Assembly: GCA_003525075.1 (NCBI GenBank)
Contig: DQFO01000002.1
Location: 23,078 to 79,441, forward strand
Length of the DNA: 56,364 nt
Direction: 5' to 3'
Source: Clostridiales bacterium
GTDB taxonomy: Bacteria > Bacillota > Clostridia > TANB77 > CAG-508
The notes beneath the pieces are model-generated. The model did not search any database. It was not told where the DNA came from and saw only the letters and a program-made list of their open reading frames with translations. Below are positions 8,133-16,158 of the stretch, piece after piece (the first letter of the stretch is position 1; each line of letters opens with the position of its first letter). Both the position numbers and the translations under genes were made by a program.

Positions 8133-9035
8133 TTAATGTATTATTTCTATCTCTGTTTCAATTTCTTTTCCAAATTTTTCGTAAACTTTTTGCTTTATAT
8201 ATTTAATTAATTCTTCAACATCTTTAGATGTTGCATTTCCTTTGTTTATTATGAATCCTGCATGTTTTTCAGATACTTGTGCTCCTCCTATTTGATATCC
8301 TTTTAATCCACATTCATCAATTAATTTTGCTGTTATAAAATCTGTTCCTCTTTTAAATGTACTTCCCGCACTTGGATATTCTATAGGTTGCTTTTCTTTT
8401 CTAAAGTTGGCATATTCTTGCATTTTTGCTTGTATTTCTTCTTTATTTCCTTTGTTTAATTCTAATTCAGTTTCAACTATAATATATTCATTGTTAGCAA
8501 ACATACTATTTCTATATTCAAATTTTGCTTGTTCATTATTTATCTTATGTATCTCACCATTTCTATCAATATATGTTACTGTTTTTACTATATCTTTCAT
8601 CTCAGAGCCATGTGCTCCAGCATTCATTCTAATAGCTCCACCAATTGTTCCTGGTATTCCACTTGCAAACTCAAATCCTGAAATCTCTTTATTGGCTAGT
8701 TTTTGTGCTAATTCGCCTAGTTTTACACCAGCTCCTACTGTTATTTTAAATTTATTATTTATTTCTTCTATTTCTAATTTTTTTATTTCTATTTTTAATA
8801 CTATTCCTTTTATTCCTTCATCACTAACTAGTAAATTACTTCCATTTCCTAAAATAAAAGTTTGAATATTTTTTTGCTTTATATATTTTATTATTTTTGT
8901 TAATTCTTCTAGTGTTGAAATTTTTATTAAAACTTCTGCTTCTCCTCCAATTTTAAATGATGTATATTTTTTCATTTGTACATTTTGCAAAATTTTTTCT
9001 TTTGGAATTATTTTTTCTATTTCATTTATATTCAT
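8133..9035 (-). CDS. murB: UDP-N-acetylenolpyruvoylglucosamine reductase
   Basis: A 300-residue FAD enzyme that reduces UDP-GlcNAc-enolpyruvate to UDP-MurNAc in cytosolic peptidoglycan precursor synthesis. The FAD motif FILGNGSNLLVSD is near residue 60 and SGIPGTIGGAIRMNAG near 125. The catalytic arginine is in FEYRNSMF, the proton-donor serine in YPSAGSTFKRG, and the final glutamate is in the IETEIEIIH region. The compact form with YRNS rather than the long loop marks type IIa MurB, typical of Gram-positives. Neighbouring yvcK supports a cell-wall operon. Confidence 0.95.
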   Translation of the reverse strand: MNINEIEKIIPKEKILQNVQMKKYTSFKIGGEAEVLIKISTLEELTKIIKYIKQKNIQTFILGNGSNLLVSDEGIKGIVLKIEIKKLEIEEINNKFKITVGAGVKLGELAQKLANKEISGFEFASGIPGTIGGAIRMNAGAHGSEMKDIVKTVTYIDRNGEIHKINNEQAKFEYRNSMFANNEYIIVETELELNKGNKEEIQAKMQEYANFRKEKQPIEYPSAGSTFKRGTDFITAKLIDECGLKGYQIGGAQVSEKHAGFIINKGNATSKDVEELIKYIKQKVYEKFGKEIETEIEIIH

Positions 9036-9060
9036 AAATTAATTCCTTTCATAAATATTG

Positions 9061-9552
9061 CTAATTAAAACGTGTATATACAGGATCACCATTAATATAG
9101 TATTTTGTATCTATATTCATTACTTCTCCTGTTTTATAGCATACAATATATCTAAATGTGATATCTGACAAGTCTAACATTTTGTAATCATCATTAGCAT
9201 AATTATTATCACCTTTGCTTCTTAGCCAATAATACTTATTCTGTTTTTCGGCATCTGGTAAGAAGGCAATATTTCTATTTACCAAATTAAATTTAAAATC
9301 GATTATTTTAGAATCATTTTCACTTGTAATTGGTGTTCCAACTAAATATTTTTCGTCATTATATATCTTATATTTAGTATAATTTTCTAATACTGCATGT
9401 TGAACTGTTTCCAATTCTATTTTTATTCTTTTTTGTTTTGATTCCTGTATTGAAATAACTCCAGAATATACTGTAACAGATGCAATCATTAGCATAACAA
9501 TTACCATAATAGCTAACGCGATTAATGTGACACCATTTTCATTTTTTTTCAT
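9061..9552 (-). CDS. prepilin-like surface/secreted protein
   Basis: A 163-residue protein starting MKKNENGVTLIALAIMVIVMLM. A short basic leader ends in Gly, followed by VTLIALAI and a ~20-residue hydrophobic helix, like a class III (type IV pilin) signal cut after Gly. The usual Glu5 of type IV pilins is replaced by Ala. The C-terminal part is a small polar globular domain (YYWLRSKGDNNYANDDYKML). The same N terminus recurs in the genes at 13529 and 21149. It lies 25 bp before murB and may be the first gene of that transcript. Function beyond surface display is unknown. Confidence 0.75.
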   Translation of the reverse strand: MKKNENGVTLIALAIMVIVMLMIASVTVYSGVISIQESKQKRIKIELETVQHAVLENYTKYKIYNDEKYLVGTPITSENDSKIIDFKFNLVNRNIAFLPDAEKQNKYYWLRSKGDNNYANDDYKMLDLSDITFRYIVCYKTGEVMNIDTKYYINGDPVYTRFN

Positions 9553-9584
9553 TTGAATATTTCCCTTCTTAAATCTTTGTTGTT

Positions 9585-9613
9585 ATATTATCATTTTTTT
9601 CCTATTTTTACAA
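9585..9613 (-). promoter_or_regulatory. promoter of pilin-like/murB series
   Basis: Minus strand TTGTAA (9608-9613), 17-bp spacer and TAATAT (9585-9590), about 33 bp before the ATG at 9552. Confidence 0.5.
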
Positions 9614-9632
9614 GATTTTTTAAGAAATCTCT

Positions 9633-9660
9633 TTGTTTTTTCGCAAATATGTAGTATAAT
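9633..9660 (+). promoter_or_regulatory. divergent promoter of nfeD/SPFH operon
   Basis: TTGTTT (9633-9638), a 16-bp spacer and a perfect TATAAT at 9655-9660. A ~65-nt leader leads to the GGAGG-preceded ATG at 9732. Confidence 0.6.
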
Positions 9661-9731
9661 AGAAATGTAGTGTTTTAATTTAGAATTAAATTAATATTTA
9701 TAAGAGCTTTTCAGCTAGAATGGAGGTTTTT

Positions 9732-10178
9732 ATGTGGCAAATATGGTTAATTGCATCAGGAATATTTTTTATCTGCGAAATAATTACTGTTGGTTTCTTA
9801 GTTTTTTGGTTAGGAGTAGGAGCTTTAATTGCAATGCTTGTTAGTTTTTTTACTTCAAATATTATCATTCAAATGTCTGTATTTGTAGTATCTTCTGGAT
9901 TATTAATTTTTGCAACAAGACCACTTGTTAATAAAATAAGTAAAAAAGATGTTGTTCCAACTAATGTTTATTCTTTAATTGGAAAAAAAGCAATTGTTAC
10001 AGAAAGCATTGATTGTACTACTGGAAAAGGTCAAATTAAATTTGAAGGTGAAGTTTGGTCAGCCAAAAGTAAAGAACAAATAAATATTCCAGCAGGTAGT
10101 GAAGTTGAAATTGTTTCTATAGAAGGTGTAAAAGCATTTGTTAAACCATTAAAAATAAATTCTAATGTAGAGGCTTAA
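9732..10178 (+). CDS. NfeD family membrane protein
   Basis: A 148-residue short-form NfeD. Two to three hydrophobic helices (WLIASGIFFICEII, FWLGVGALIAMLVSFF, MSVFVVSSGLLIFAT) are followed by a C-terminal OB-fold domain beginning LIGKKAIVTESID and ending with the conserved VEIVSIEGVKAFVKPL. NfeD proteins are genetic partners of SPFH/stomatin proteins in membrane microdomains, and one follows directly. I prefer ATG 9732 to ATG 9720 because TGGAGG at 9721-9726 is ideally spaced for 9732 and overlaps the earlier ATG. Confidence 0.88.
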   Translation: MWQIWLIASGIFFICEIITVGFLVFWLGVGALIAMLVSFFTSNIIIQMSVFVVSSGLLIFATRPLVNKISKKDVVPTNVYSLIGKKAIVTESIDCTTGKGQIKFEGEVWSAKSKEQINIPAGSEVEIVSIEGVKAFVKPLKINSNVEA

Positions 10179-10253
10179 TCTTTAATATTTATATTGTTTT
10201 TAATATTATTATATATATTACCTAAGAAAAAAATTATAAAAAAATTATATATA

Positions 10254-10270
10254 GGCAATTTAGAATTGCC
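10254..10270 (+). other. intercistronic hairpin
   Basis: GGCAATT-TAG-AATTGCC sits just before the AAAAGGAGG site of the SPFH gene and has no T-tract. It is more likely an mRNA-stability or processing hairpin than a terminator. Confidence 0.5.
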
Positions 10271-10284
10271 AAAAGGAGGAAATT

Positions 10285-11187
10285 ATGTGGTTTTTAATTG
10301 TACTACTTGTTATAATATTAATTATAGCATTCAAATCAATTAAAGTTGTTAGACAATCTGAGGTTTATATTATTGAAAGATTAGGAAAGTTTCACAAAGT
10401 TGCTGATGCCGGTCTTACAATAATTATTCCATTTTTTGATCATGTTAGAAGTGTTGTTAGTTTAAAACAACAAACAATGGATGTTCCGCCTCAAGGAGTT
10501 ATTACTAAAGATAATGTTACAATAACAATTGATACTGTTGTATTTTATCAAATAACAGATCCAGCAAAAGCAGTTTATGAAATTCAAAGCTTAAAGAAAG
10601 GTATTGAATATCTTGCAATTACAACAATACGTGATATTGTCGGTAAAATGGACTTAGATGAAACATTTAGTTCAAGAGATGGAATAAACTCTCAATTAAG
10701 AACAATACTTGATGATGCAACAGATAGATGGGGATGTAAAATAGATAGAGTTGAAATAAAAGATATTACTCCACCTGCTGATATTAGAGATGCAATGGAA
10801 AAACAAATGAATGCAGAAAGAAATAAAAGAGCATTAATTCTTGAAGCAGAAGCTCAAAAACAATCTGCTGTTACTATTGCAGAAGGTAAAAAACAAGCTG
10901 CTATCCTTGAAGCTGAAGCTGATAAAGAAGCTAAAATTCGTAGAGCTGCCGGTGAAGCACAAGCTATTAAAGAAGTTGCTGAAGCCAAAGCTAAAGAAAT
11001 TGCAATGGTTTATGATGCAATAAAAACTGCTGATCCAGATGAAAAACTTGTTCAAATCAAGTCTCTTGAAGCTCTTGAAGAAATTGCTAAAGGTGATGCA
11101 AATAAAGTATTTATTCCTTTTGAAGCAACAAGTGCATTAAGTAGTTTAGGAGCTGTAAAAGAAGTTTTTAAAGATGATAAAAAATAA
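10285..11187 (+). CDS. SPFH/Band 7 membrane protein (stomatin-like, QmcA type)
   Basis: A 300-residue protein with an N-terminal membrane helix (1-18, WFLIVLLVIILIIAF). The SPFH domain follows (about 22-185: VYIIERLGKFHKVADAGL, QGVITKDNVTITIDTVVFYQ, IRDIVGKMDLDETFSSRD). A long Ala/Glu/Lys coiled-coil region (about 190-260, EAEAQKQSAVTIAEGKKQAA) comes next. These proteins oligomerise at the membrane and organise microdomains or regulate proteases. It follows nfeD by 106 bp with a GGAGG site, a classic NfeD-stomatin pair. Confidence 0.93.
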   Translation: MWFLIVLLVIILIIAFKSIKVVRQSEVYIIERLGKFHKVADAGLTIIIPFFDHVRSVVSLKQQTMDVPPQGVITKDNVTITIDTVVFYQITDPAKAVYEIQSLKKGIEYLAITTIRDIVGKMDLDETFSSRDGINSQLRTILDDATDRWGCKIDRVEIKDITPPADIRDAMEKQMNAERNKRALILEAEAQKQSAVTIAEGKKQAAILEAEADKEAKIRRAAGEAQAIKEVAEAKAKEIAMVYDAIKTADPDEKLVQIKSLEALEEIAKGDANKVFIPFEATSALSSLGAVKEVFKDDKK

Positions 11188-11195
11188 TAATTAGA

Positions 11196-11226
11196 AAAAG
11201 ACCTCAATATTAAAATGAGGTCTTTT
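11196..11226. terminator. bidirectional terminator between SPFH gene and cation efflux gene
   Basis: AAAAGACCTCA (11196-11206) pairs with TGAGGTCTTTT (11216-11226). T-runs follow on the plus strand and A-runs precede, so it can serve both convergent genes. It overlaps the stop of the minus-strand gene. Confidence 0.85.
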
Positions 11227-12100
11227 ATTTTAAATATGGTTCTATATGAATAATAGCTTTGTACACATTATCTAATTTTATCATATCTTTCTCAAGTTTA
11301 TCTGCTAATTTATGACTTTGAAATGTTGTCATATTTCCATCAACAGCTATTGTTAAAAACAACACATATTGATATCCAACAGGTGCTGATGAAATATCAT
11401 TTATAGCCTTTATTTCTTTATATGTATGTAACACATTTAATATAGTATCTTTAGTTTTTTCATCAATTGATCTATCCATTAATATATTATAGCTTTCTAT
11501 GAAAATCTCTATTCCAGTTTTACATATCCATGCAGATATTCCAATTCCAACTATTCCATCAAACCATTGTATTCCTTTTAAAGATAATAATGTTGAAATT
11601 AGTGTAAATGTTGTTATTATGCAGTCATTTCTGTGATCTTCCATACTTGCTTGTAATAAAATATTTTTACATTTTTTATAAGATATTTTTACATAAATAT
11701 ATAAACACAATTTAGTTATAATTGTTGCAATACATACTACTACAAGCCACCAAGAAAATGTTAATTGACTTCCATTTATTAAACTCTTAAATGCATCTAT
11801 TATTGTTTTTATAGATACAAATATCATTGATATTGATATAAAAAGTGAAAAAATATATTCTGCTTTTCCATGTCCAAAATTATGGTCATCATCACGTGGT
11901 ACACTTGCAATTTTATTTCCTATTGATGTCATTATTGATGCAAATATATCTCCTGCACTATTTATACTATCTGCTATCATAGCTTGGCTTTTTGTTGAAA
12001 ATCCAACAATTGCCTTTATTGAAAGTAAAAATATATTTCCTATTATTCCAAATAGTCCTACTCTTTTGGTTATTTCAAATCTATTTTCAGCTTCTTTCAT
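11225..12100 (-). CDS. cation diffusion facilitator family transporter
   Basis: A 291-residue membrane protein with about six helices and a C-terminal cytosolic domain, exporting divalent metal ions (Zn, Mn or Fe) against protons. The first metal-site helix has SQAMIADSINSAGDIFASI, the second pair ASMEDHRNDCIIT (D-H-x-x-D). HGKAEYIFSLF follows the cytoplasmic loop and IHIEPYLK ends the C-terminal domain. The first-site motif has DSxNSxxD, a pattern often annotated as Mn/Fe-type, but substrate is not certain. The start has a GAGGAG site. No metal-sensor gene is adjacent. Confidence 0.93.
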   Translation of the reverse strand: MKEAENRFEITKRVGLFGIIGNIFLLSIKAIVGFSTKSQAMIADSINSAGDIFASIMTSIGNKIASVPRDDDHNFGHGKAEYIFSLFISISMIFVSIKTIIDAFKSLINGSQLTFSWWLVVVCIATIITKLCLYIYVKISYKKCKNILLQASMEDHRNDCIITTFTLISTLLSLKGIQWFDGIVGIGISAWICKTGIEIFIESYNILMDRSIDEKTKDTILNVLHTYKEIKAINDISSAPVGYQYVLFLTIAVDGNMTTFQSHKLADKLEKDMIKLDNVYKAIIHIEPYLK

Positions 12101-12169
12101 AATGTTTCTCCTCTTTTTTATAAGTATATTTGGTTATTATATATTTTTACTTTAAATTTTGCAATAGGT

Positions 12170-12538
12170 TTATCTAGATTTATTTACACCTAATATTCCT
12201 CCAAACATTCCACAAACTATCCCAGATATAATCATTACAATTGATTGCATTGATAATGCAAATTTTTGATTTATTATGCTCGAAAGTAAATATATACTTA
12301 TTAAATATATTCCTCCTACTATAGCTCCATTTAATAATCCGTTTCTTTGAATTTTTGAGTTTGATATTGTGCTACCAATAAATATGCTAATTGCCGTTAT
12401 TACTATTATTGTTGGTGTTATAAAATTTTCACTTATGTTTGTATATGTTAAAATTATTGAAAATATTAACAAAAATATTATCGTTGTTATAAATGATATT
12501 ATAATTCCTTTTATAATATTTGAAATTGATGTTGTCAT
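12170..12538 (-). CDS. TIGR04086-type small membrane protein
   Basis: A 122-residue protein with four predicted membrane helices. The architecture and Gly-rich motifs (NGLLNGAIVGGIYLISIYLL and IISGIVCGMFGGILGVN) match the TIGR04086/YrzE-like family of Gram-positive membrane proteins. Its role is unknown. The start is preceded by AAGGAG. It stands alone between the cation transporter and a terminator. Confidence 0.75.
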   Translation of the reverse strand: MTTSISNIIKGIIISFITTIIFLLIFSIILTYTNISENFITPTIIVITAISIFIGSTISNSKIQRNGLLNGAIVGGIYLISIYLLSSIINQKFALSMQSIVMIISGIVCGMFGGILGVNKSR

Positions 12539-12587
12539 TTAATCACTCCTTTTTATTAATATATTAATTTATATTTTTAATATTCAT

Positions 12588-12628
12588 AAAAAAGACCATT
12601 CTGTCTGTTAAACAGAATGATCTTTTTT
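12588..12628. terminator. terminator after GC-richer orphan gene
   Basis: CATTCTGT (12597-12604) pairs with ACAGAATG (12612-12619), extended by an AAAAAAGA/TCTTTTTT outer stem, with T-tracts in both directions. It lies 40 bp beyond the stop of the 12668-13423 gene. A second small palindrome, TAAGCTAATTTAGCTTA, lies at 12642-12658. Confidence 0.8.
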
Positions 12629-12667
12629 GGTGTTCTTTTCTAAGCTAATTTAGCTTAAATTTGCTAC

Positions 12668-13423
12668 TTACTTTTTCCAAATGGTTTCAAGAGGTGCGCC
12701 ATACCCACAAGAAACCTCAACTTTATCAGGAGTAATCCTCATATGCGTTTTCCAAGGAAAATCAAGCATAGAATCAAGCTTAAGTTCCTTCGAAGCTTCC
12801 ATAAGTAACTGACATGCATGGTAATCCACATCAAGTGAACAATAACCATACTTCTTAACCTGTTCTTTAATGCCTTCTGCCAAAACTTTTTTAAACTTTT
12901 TGACAGATTTTTCAGAACGACCTTTATTTTTTCGCGTTGCTGTAAGGATTGCCAAAGTTGCCCCTAAATCCTCACCATTATCATGTTTAGGACTTGCAAT
13001 TGCTTTGGTCCACCATTCAACTGCAATGGTAACATATTCAGGATATTCTCCTTCAATTTTAGGATTAATCTTCTTAGGAGGATCAATATTAAAGGCCCCT
13101 TTACATCCCTCACGGAATCTCTCAGCAAATTCAGGCTCTGCAATCTCATCAATCACCTGAGGGAAATAAACTGCCTGGGCAAGAACCTGAGACTTTTTAT
13201 CAATCAGGTATTGAGGAAGTTTTCCATTATAATCAGTTGCAAAACCAGACTTTCCATTTCTAATGTCATCCACAACACATGCATACATCAAAAGCATGCC
13301 TTCAGGATTAAGTTCATCATTTACCACAGTCGCCATATAGCTTGTGAATTCGTTCAATTCCCGAGACATTTCTACATTTTTGCAAGCATCTGCCAGTTTC
13401 TGACGCACATTTTTCATAATCAT
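12668..13423 (-). CDS. orphan protein with foreign-looking codon use
   Basis: A 251-residue soluble protein that I do not recognise. It is mostly helical (MKNVRQKLADACKNVEMSRE; AEFAERFREGC), with a Lys-rich middle (TRKNKGRSEKSVKKFKKVLA) and a compact end (VEVSCGYGAPLETIWKK). Base and codon use differ sharply from neighbours: Pro, Gly and Arg codons and G/C at third positions are common, which suggests transfer from a less AT-rich source. It has its own strong promoter at 13485-13513 carrying the shared spacer dyad, an AAAGGAG site, and its own terminator. Phage or conflict-related cargo is a guess. Confidence 0.8.
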   Translation of the reverse strand: MIMKNVRQKLADACKNVEMSRELNEFTSYMATVVNDELNPEGMLLMYACVVDDIRNGKSGFATDYNGKLPQYLIDKKSQVLAQAVYFPQVIDEIAEPEFAERFREGCKGAFNIDPPKKINPKIEGEYPEYVTIAVEWWTKAIASPKHDNGEDLGATLAILTATRKNKGRSEKSVKKFKKVLAEGIKEQVKKYGYCSLDVDYHACQLLMEASKELKLDSMLDFPWKTHMRITPDKVEVSCGYGAPLETIWKK

Positions 13424-13484
13424 TTTTTCTACTCCTTTATTAAGTTGTAAATGTTCGTAGCTAATAAAAATTACTAGCTTATTT

Positions 13485-13513
13485 ATTATATATCATTTTA
13501 CATAAAATGTCAA
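13485..13513 (-). promoter_or_regulatory. promoter with spacer dyad ATTTTATGTAAAAT
   Basis: Minus strand: TTGACA (13508-13513), a 17-bp spacer that begins TTTTATGTAAAAT, and TATAAT (13485-13490), both boxes consensus. The dyad occupies 13495-13508. The same dyad in the same register is found in three other promoters in this window (28914, 46725, 47423). Confidence 0.8.
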
Positions 13514-13528
13514 ATGATATATTTCTAT

Positions 13529-15460
13529 TTATGTTTCACTATTCCATTCAATTGCCCTATCCCCATATCTATTTCCCCAGGGGGCTCCTGCTATACTTTC
13601 TTTTTCTTTTTTTATTACTATCTTCTTTAAATTATTAGTTGATTCAAAACAATTTGTACCTATCACTGTTACTTTTGATGGTATCTCTATTTCAACAAAA
13701 CCATTACAACCTGCAAATGTACCATTTCCTATTTTTGAAACTGTGCTTGCTAATTTTATATTTTTTATACTTCCTCTTGACTGAAAAGCGTTATCTCCTA
13801 TTTCTACTACTCCTTCTGGTATTTCAACCTGTTGTAAATTTTTTGTACATTCAATAACTTTTGTTTTATCTTTATTATATAGCAATCCATCAGCCCATAT
13901 ATAATAATTATTTTTCTTCATTTCTAAATCTAAATCACATGCATAAAAGGCATATCTATTTATATTATTTATATTTTCTCCTATTACTACCTTTTTTACA
14001 TAAGAAGTGTATATAGCATATGCAGATAATTCTTTAACTGATTGTGGTAATTTTATTATCGAAGCTCTTGCATTTTTAAATGCTTTTGGGCCTATAGTTG
14101 TAACACCATCTTCTAATGTAACCTCACTACCTTTTGAAAAATACATATATAGTATTTTTTTATCTTTACTATATATAGCATCATTACTTACTATATATTT
14201 AGGATTATCTGTTGCAATTTCTATTTCATCAACATTTGATGTAAAAAAATCTACTTCTATATAATTTACACTTGATGGAATAACAACTTTTTTTATTTTA
14301 TTATTTCTTAATAAATTTGCTCCCAATGTTGTTATTCCCTGAGGAATTATAAATGTTTCAATATTAACTGCAGATTCTGATAAATAATAAATATTAGTTC
14401 TATTTTTATTAATTAACATGCCATTTTCATAAACAAATCCGGATCCATCTTTTATATTTATTTCTTCGATAGAATTTGAACCATAAAAAACATTATCAGA
14501 TATTGAATTTAATGTTGATGGAATTACTAACTTTTTTAATGCTGAACAATTTGCTATTCCACCTGCTCCAATATATGTTACCCCTTCTGGAATATTCAAT
14601 TCTACTAAAGCTCTACAACTATGAAACATTTCATAACTTATTTGTTTTATTTTTTTAGAAAGCTTTATATTTGTCATATTAGAACAATTATAAAATGCAT
14701 CACTTCCAATATCTGTTACTGTATCAGGAATTACTATAGATTTTAGATTAGTACAATTAGCAAATGCAAAATCTCCAATTTTAGTTACTCCTTTTCCACT
14801 CTTAGTTTGAAATTCAACTTCTTCTATTGTATTATTTCCATTAAAAGCATTTTGTTTTATTTCTTTTACTGTATATGGAATTATTACTTTTCGTAACACT
14901 ATTCCGTCTGATGCAGTATTAGCAAAAGCTCCTTCACCTATTGTTATTACAGTATCTGGTAATTCTAATGTTCCATTTGTATCTATTAATAATAAATTTC
15001 CATTTGATGATATTAATTCTCCATCTTCACTTATTTCATATGGATTAACATTAATCCCTAAACTTCTAGCAATCTCTATTTCTGTTACATCTTTTGTATC
15101 TAATATTGCTTTTCCTTTTTTTATTTCTAATCTTTTTAAATAATCATTTTTCATTTGGGGACATATTGTTTTTATTGTTCCAGTTTCATTTTCATTTTGA
15201 GTATTATATCTCAATGTATTTTTTCCAGAAAATAAACTTTCCTCATCAAATTCTTCATTTTCCATTTTTTTATCTGCTATAAATAAATCTATTTGTTCTT
15301 TATATGCTGCTAATTCATTTTTGGTTTTTGAGTGTTTTGCCTGTGTTGTTATTCCACTATTTCCTGTTAATGCTGATATTGTTACTCCTGCTAGTATCAA
15401 CATTATTATTATTGTTACTGCTAGTGCTATTAATGTTATACCATAATTATTTTTTTTCAT
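13529..15460 (-). CDS. BspA-like leucine-rich repeat surface protein with pilin-like signal
   Basis: A 643-residue protein from the GGAGG-preceded ATG at 15460; an upstream ATG at 15502 lacks a site. The N terminus MKKNNYGITLIALAVTIIIM is a prepilin-like signal with Gly before ITLIALAV. Residues ~150-630 are LRR_5/BspA repeats of ~23 residues, such as IPDTVTDIGSDAFYNCSNMT and LNIPEGVTYIGAGGIANCSA. BspA-type repeats mediate adhesion and protein binding in gut bacteria and protists. It stands alone, with degraded sequence upstream. Confidence 0.88.
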   Translation of the reverse strand: MKKNNYGITLIALAVTIIIMLILAGVTISALTGNSGITTQAKHSKTKNELAAYKEQIDLFIADKKMENEEFDEESLFSGKNTLRYNTQNENETGTIKTICPQMKNDYLKRLEIKKGKAILDTKDVTEIEIARSLGINVNPYEISEDGELISSNGNLLLIDTNGTLELPDTVITIGEGAFANTASDGIVLRKVIIPYTVKEIKQNAFNGNNTIEEVEFQTKSGKGVTKIGDFAFANCTNLKSIVIPDTVTDIGSDAFYNCSNMTNIKLSKKIKQISYEMFHSCRALVELNIPEGVTYIGAGGIANCSALKKLVIPSTLNSISDNVFYGSNSIEEINIKDGSGFVYENGMLINKNRTNIYYLSESAVNIETFIIPQGITTLGANLLRNNKIKKVVIPSSVNYIEVDFFTSNVDEIEIATDNPKYIVSNDAIYSKDKKILYMYFSKGSEVTLEDGVTTIGPKAFKNARASIIKLPQSVKELSAYAIYTSYVKKVVIGENINNINRYAFYACDLDLEMKKNNYYIWADGLLYNKDKTKVIECTKNLQQVEIPEGVVEIGDNAFQSRGSIKNIKLASTVSKIGNGTFAGCNGFVEIEIPSKVTVIGTNCFESTNNLKKIVIKKEKESIAGAPWGNRYGDRAIEWNSET

Positions 15461-15577
15461 ATATTCCTCCATAATCTTTTGTTTATTTAAATTATAAAAC
15501 AATTTTCTTTAAAGCACAATAGAACATTTTGTTTTATTTTATAATCTTTTAGTTTTATTATTGAAAGGATTTTATAT

Positions 15578-15710
15578 ATGGAAACTAGAATAAGAAACTT
15601 AAGATAGGATAATGATTTTATTCAAAAAATAGTAGTGTTGACTACTTGTTATATAGAACAGATAATCCCAAATCATATTCAAAATCTTCATCTAATACTA
15701 AACAGTCTCT
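15578..15710 (+). pseudogene. decayed XRE-type HTH regulator
   Basis: After GAAAGGA, an ATG at 15578 reads METRIRNLR, then TAG at 15605, then DNDFIQK. RNLR-E-DNDxTQK is the standard start of XRE regulators, so the TAG replaces a Glu codon. Downstream, another frame reads DYLLYRTDN, like the DYL-x-x-SRTxY of the second helix. One nonsense codon plus at least one frame change indicate a dead gene. The identification is by eye only. Confidence 0.45.
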
Positions 15711-15715
15711 TTAAT

Positions 15716-15744
15716 TTGCATTTTTAAGTAATATATGCTATAAT
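15716..15744 (+). promoter_or_regulatory. promoter of small membrane protein gene
   Basis: TTGCAT (15716-15721), a 17-bp spacer (TTTTAAGTAATATATGC) and TATAAT (15739-15744). The spacer partly resembles the dyad-bearing spacers elsewhere but lacks the intact dyad. Confidence 0.65.
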
Positions 15745-15798
15745 TGTAATGTATTTGTAATTTTAGAAAATTTCTCTAATAACAAGACATTAAAAGAG

Positions 15799-16140
15799 GT
15801 GTTAAATATGACATTAATTATAATAATATATATATTAGTTTTTGCAATATTTGCATTATGTGGATATGCAGTAATGCAAATAAAATTAGCCGGAATGAAT
15901 GTTAAAGACTTTTGGAGCTTTATTGAAGCTAACCAAATTTTAGATAAATTATATGAATTTTCACAAAAATATAAAACATTAAACAAACAACAACAAGTTG
16001 TTTATTTAATGGAAGCTGAAAAAGTTTTTACTGCATTTGATAAAATTCCTGATATAATCTGGGAAGATGAATTTAAAAAATATGATGAAGTTTTAAAAAA
16101 ATATAAAGAAATAAAAATGGAAAGATGGATATCAAATTAA
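15799..16140 (+). CDS. small single-pass membrane protein
   Basis: A 113-residue protein. An N-terminal hydrophobic helix (LIIIIYILVFAIFALCGYAV) is followed by a charged cytosolic helical domain ending YDEVLKKYKEIKMERW. I recognise no family function. It has its own promoter, an AGAGGTG ribosome site and a terminator that overlaps its stop, so it is monocistronic. Confidence 0.7.
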   Translation: MLNMTLIIIIYILVFAIFALCGYAVMQIKLAGMNVKDFWSFIEANQILDKLYEFSQKYKTLNKQQQVVYLMEAEKVFTAFDKIPDIIWEDEFKKYDEVLKKYKEIKMERWISN

Positions 16141-16157
16141 GATAACCATCTTTTTAT
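16121..16157. terminator. terminator between small membrane gene and clpC
   Basis: AAAGATGG-A-TATC (16121-16133) pairs with GATA-A-CCATCTTT (16141-16153), a 12-bp stem with one mismatch, then TTATTTTA. It includes the stop of the plus-strand gene and faces clpC, which ends at 16159. Confidence 0.8.
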
Positions 16158-16158
16158 T

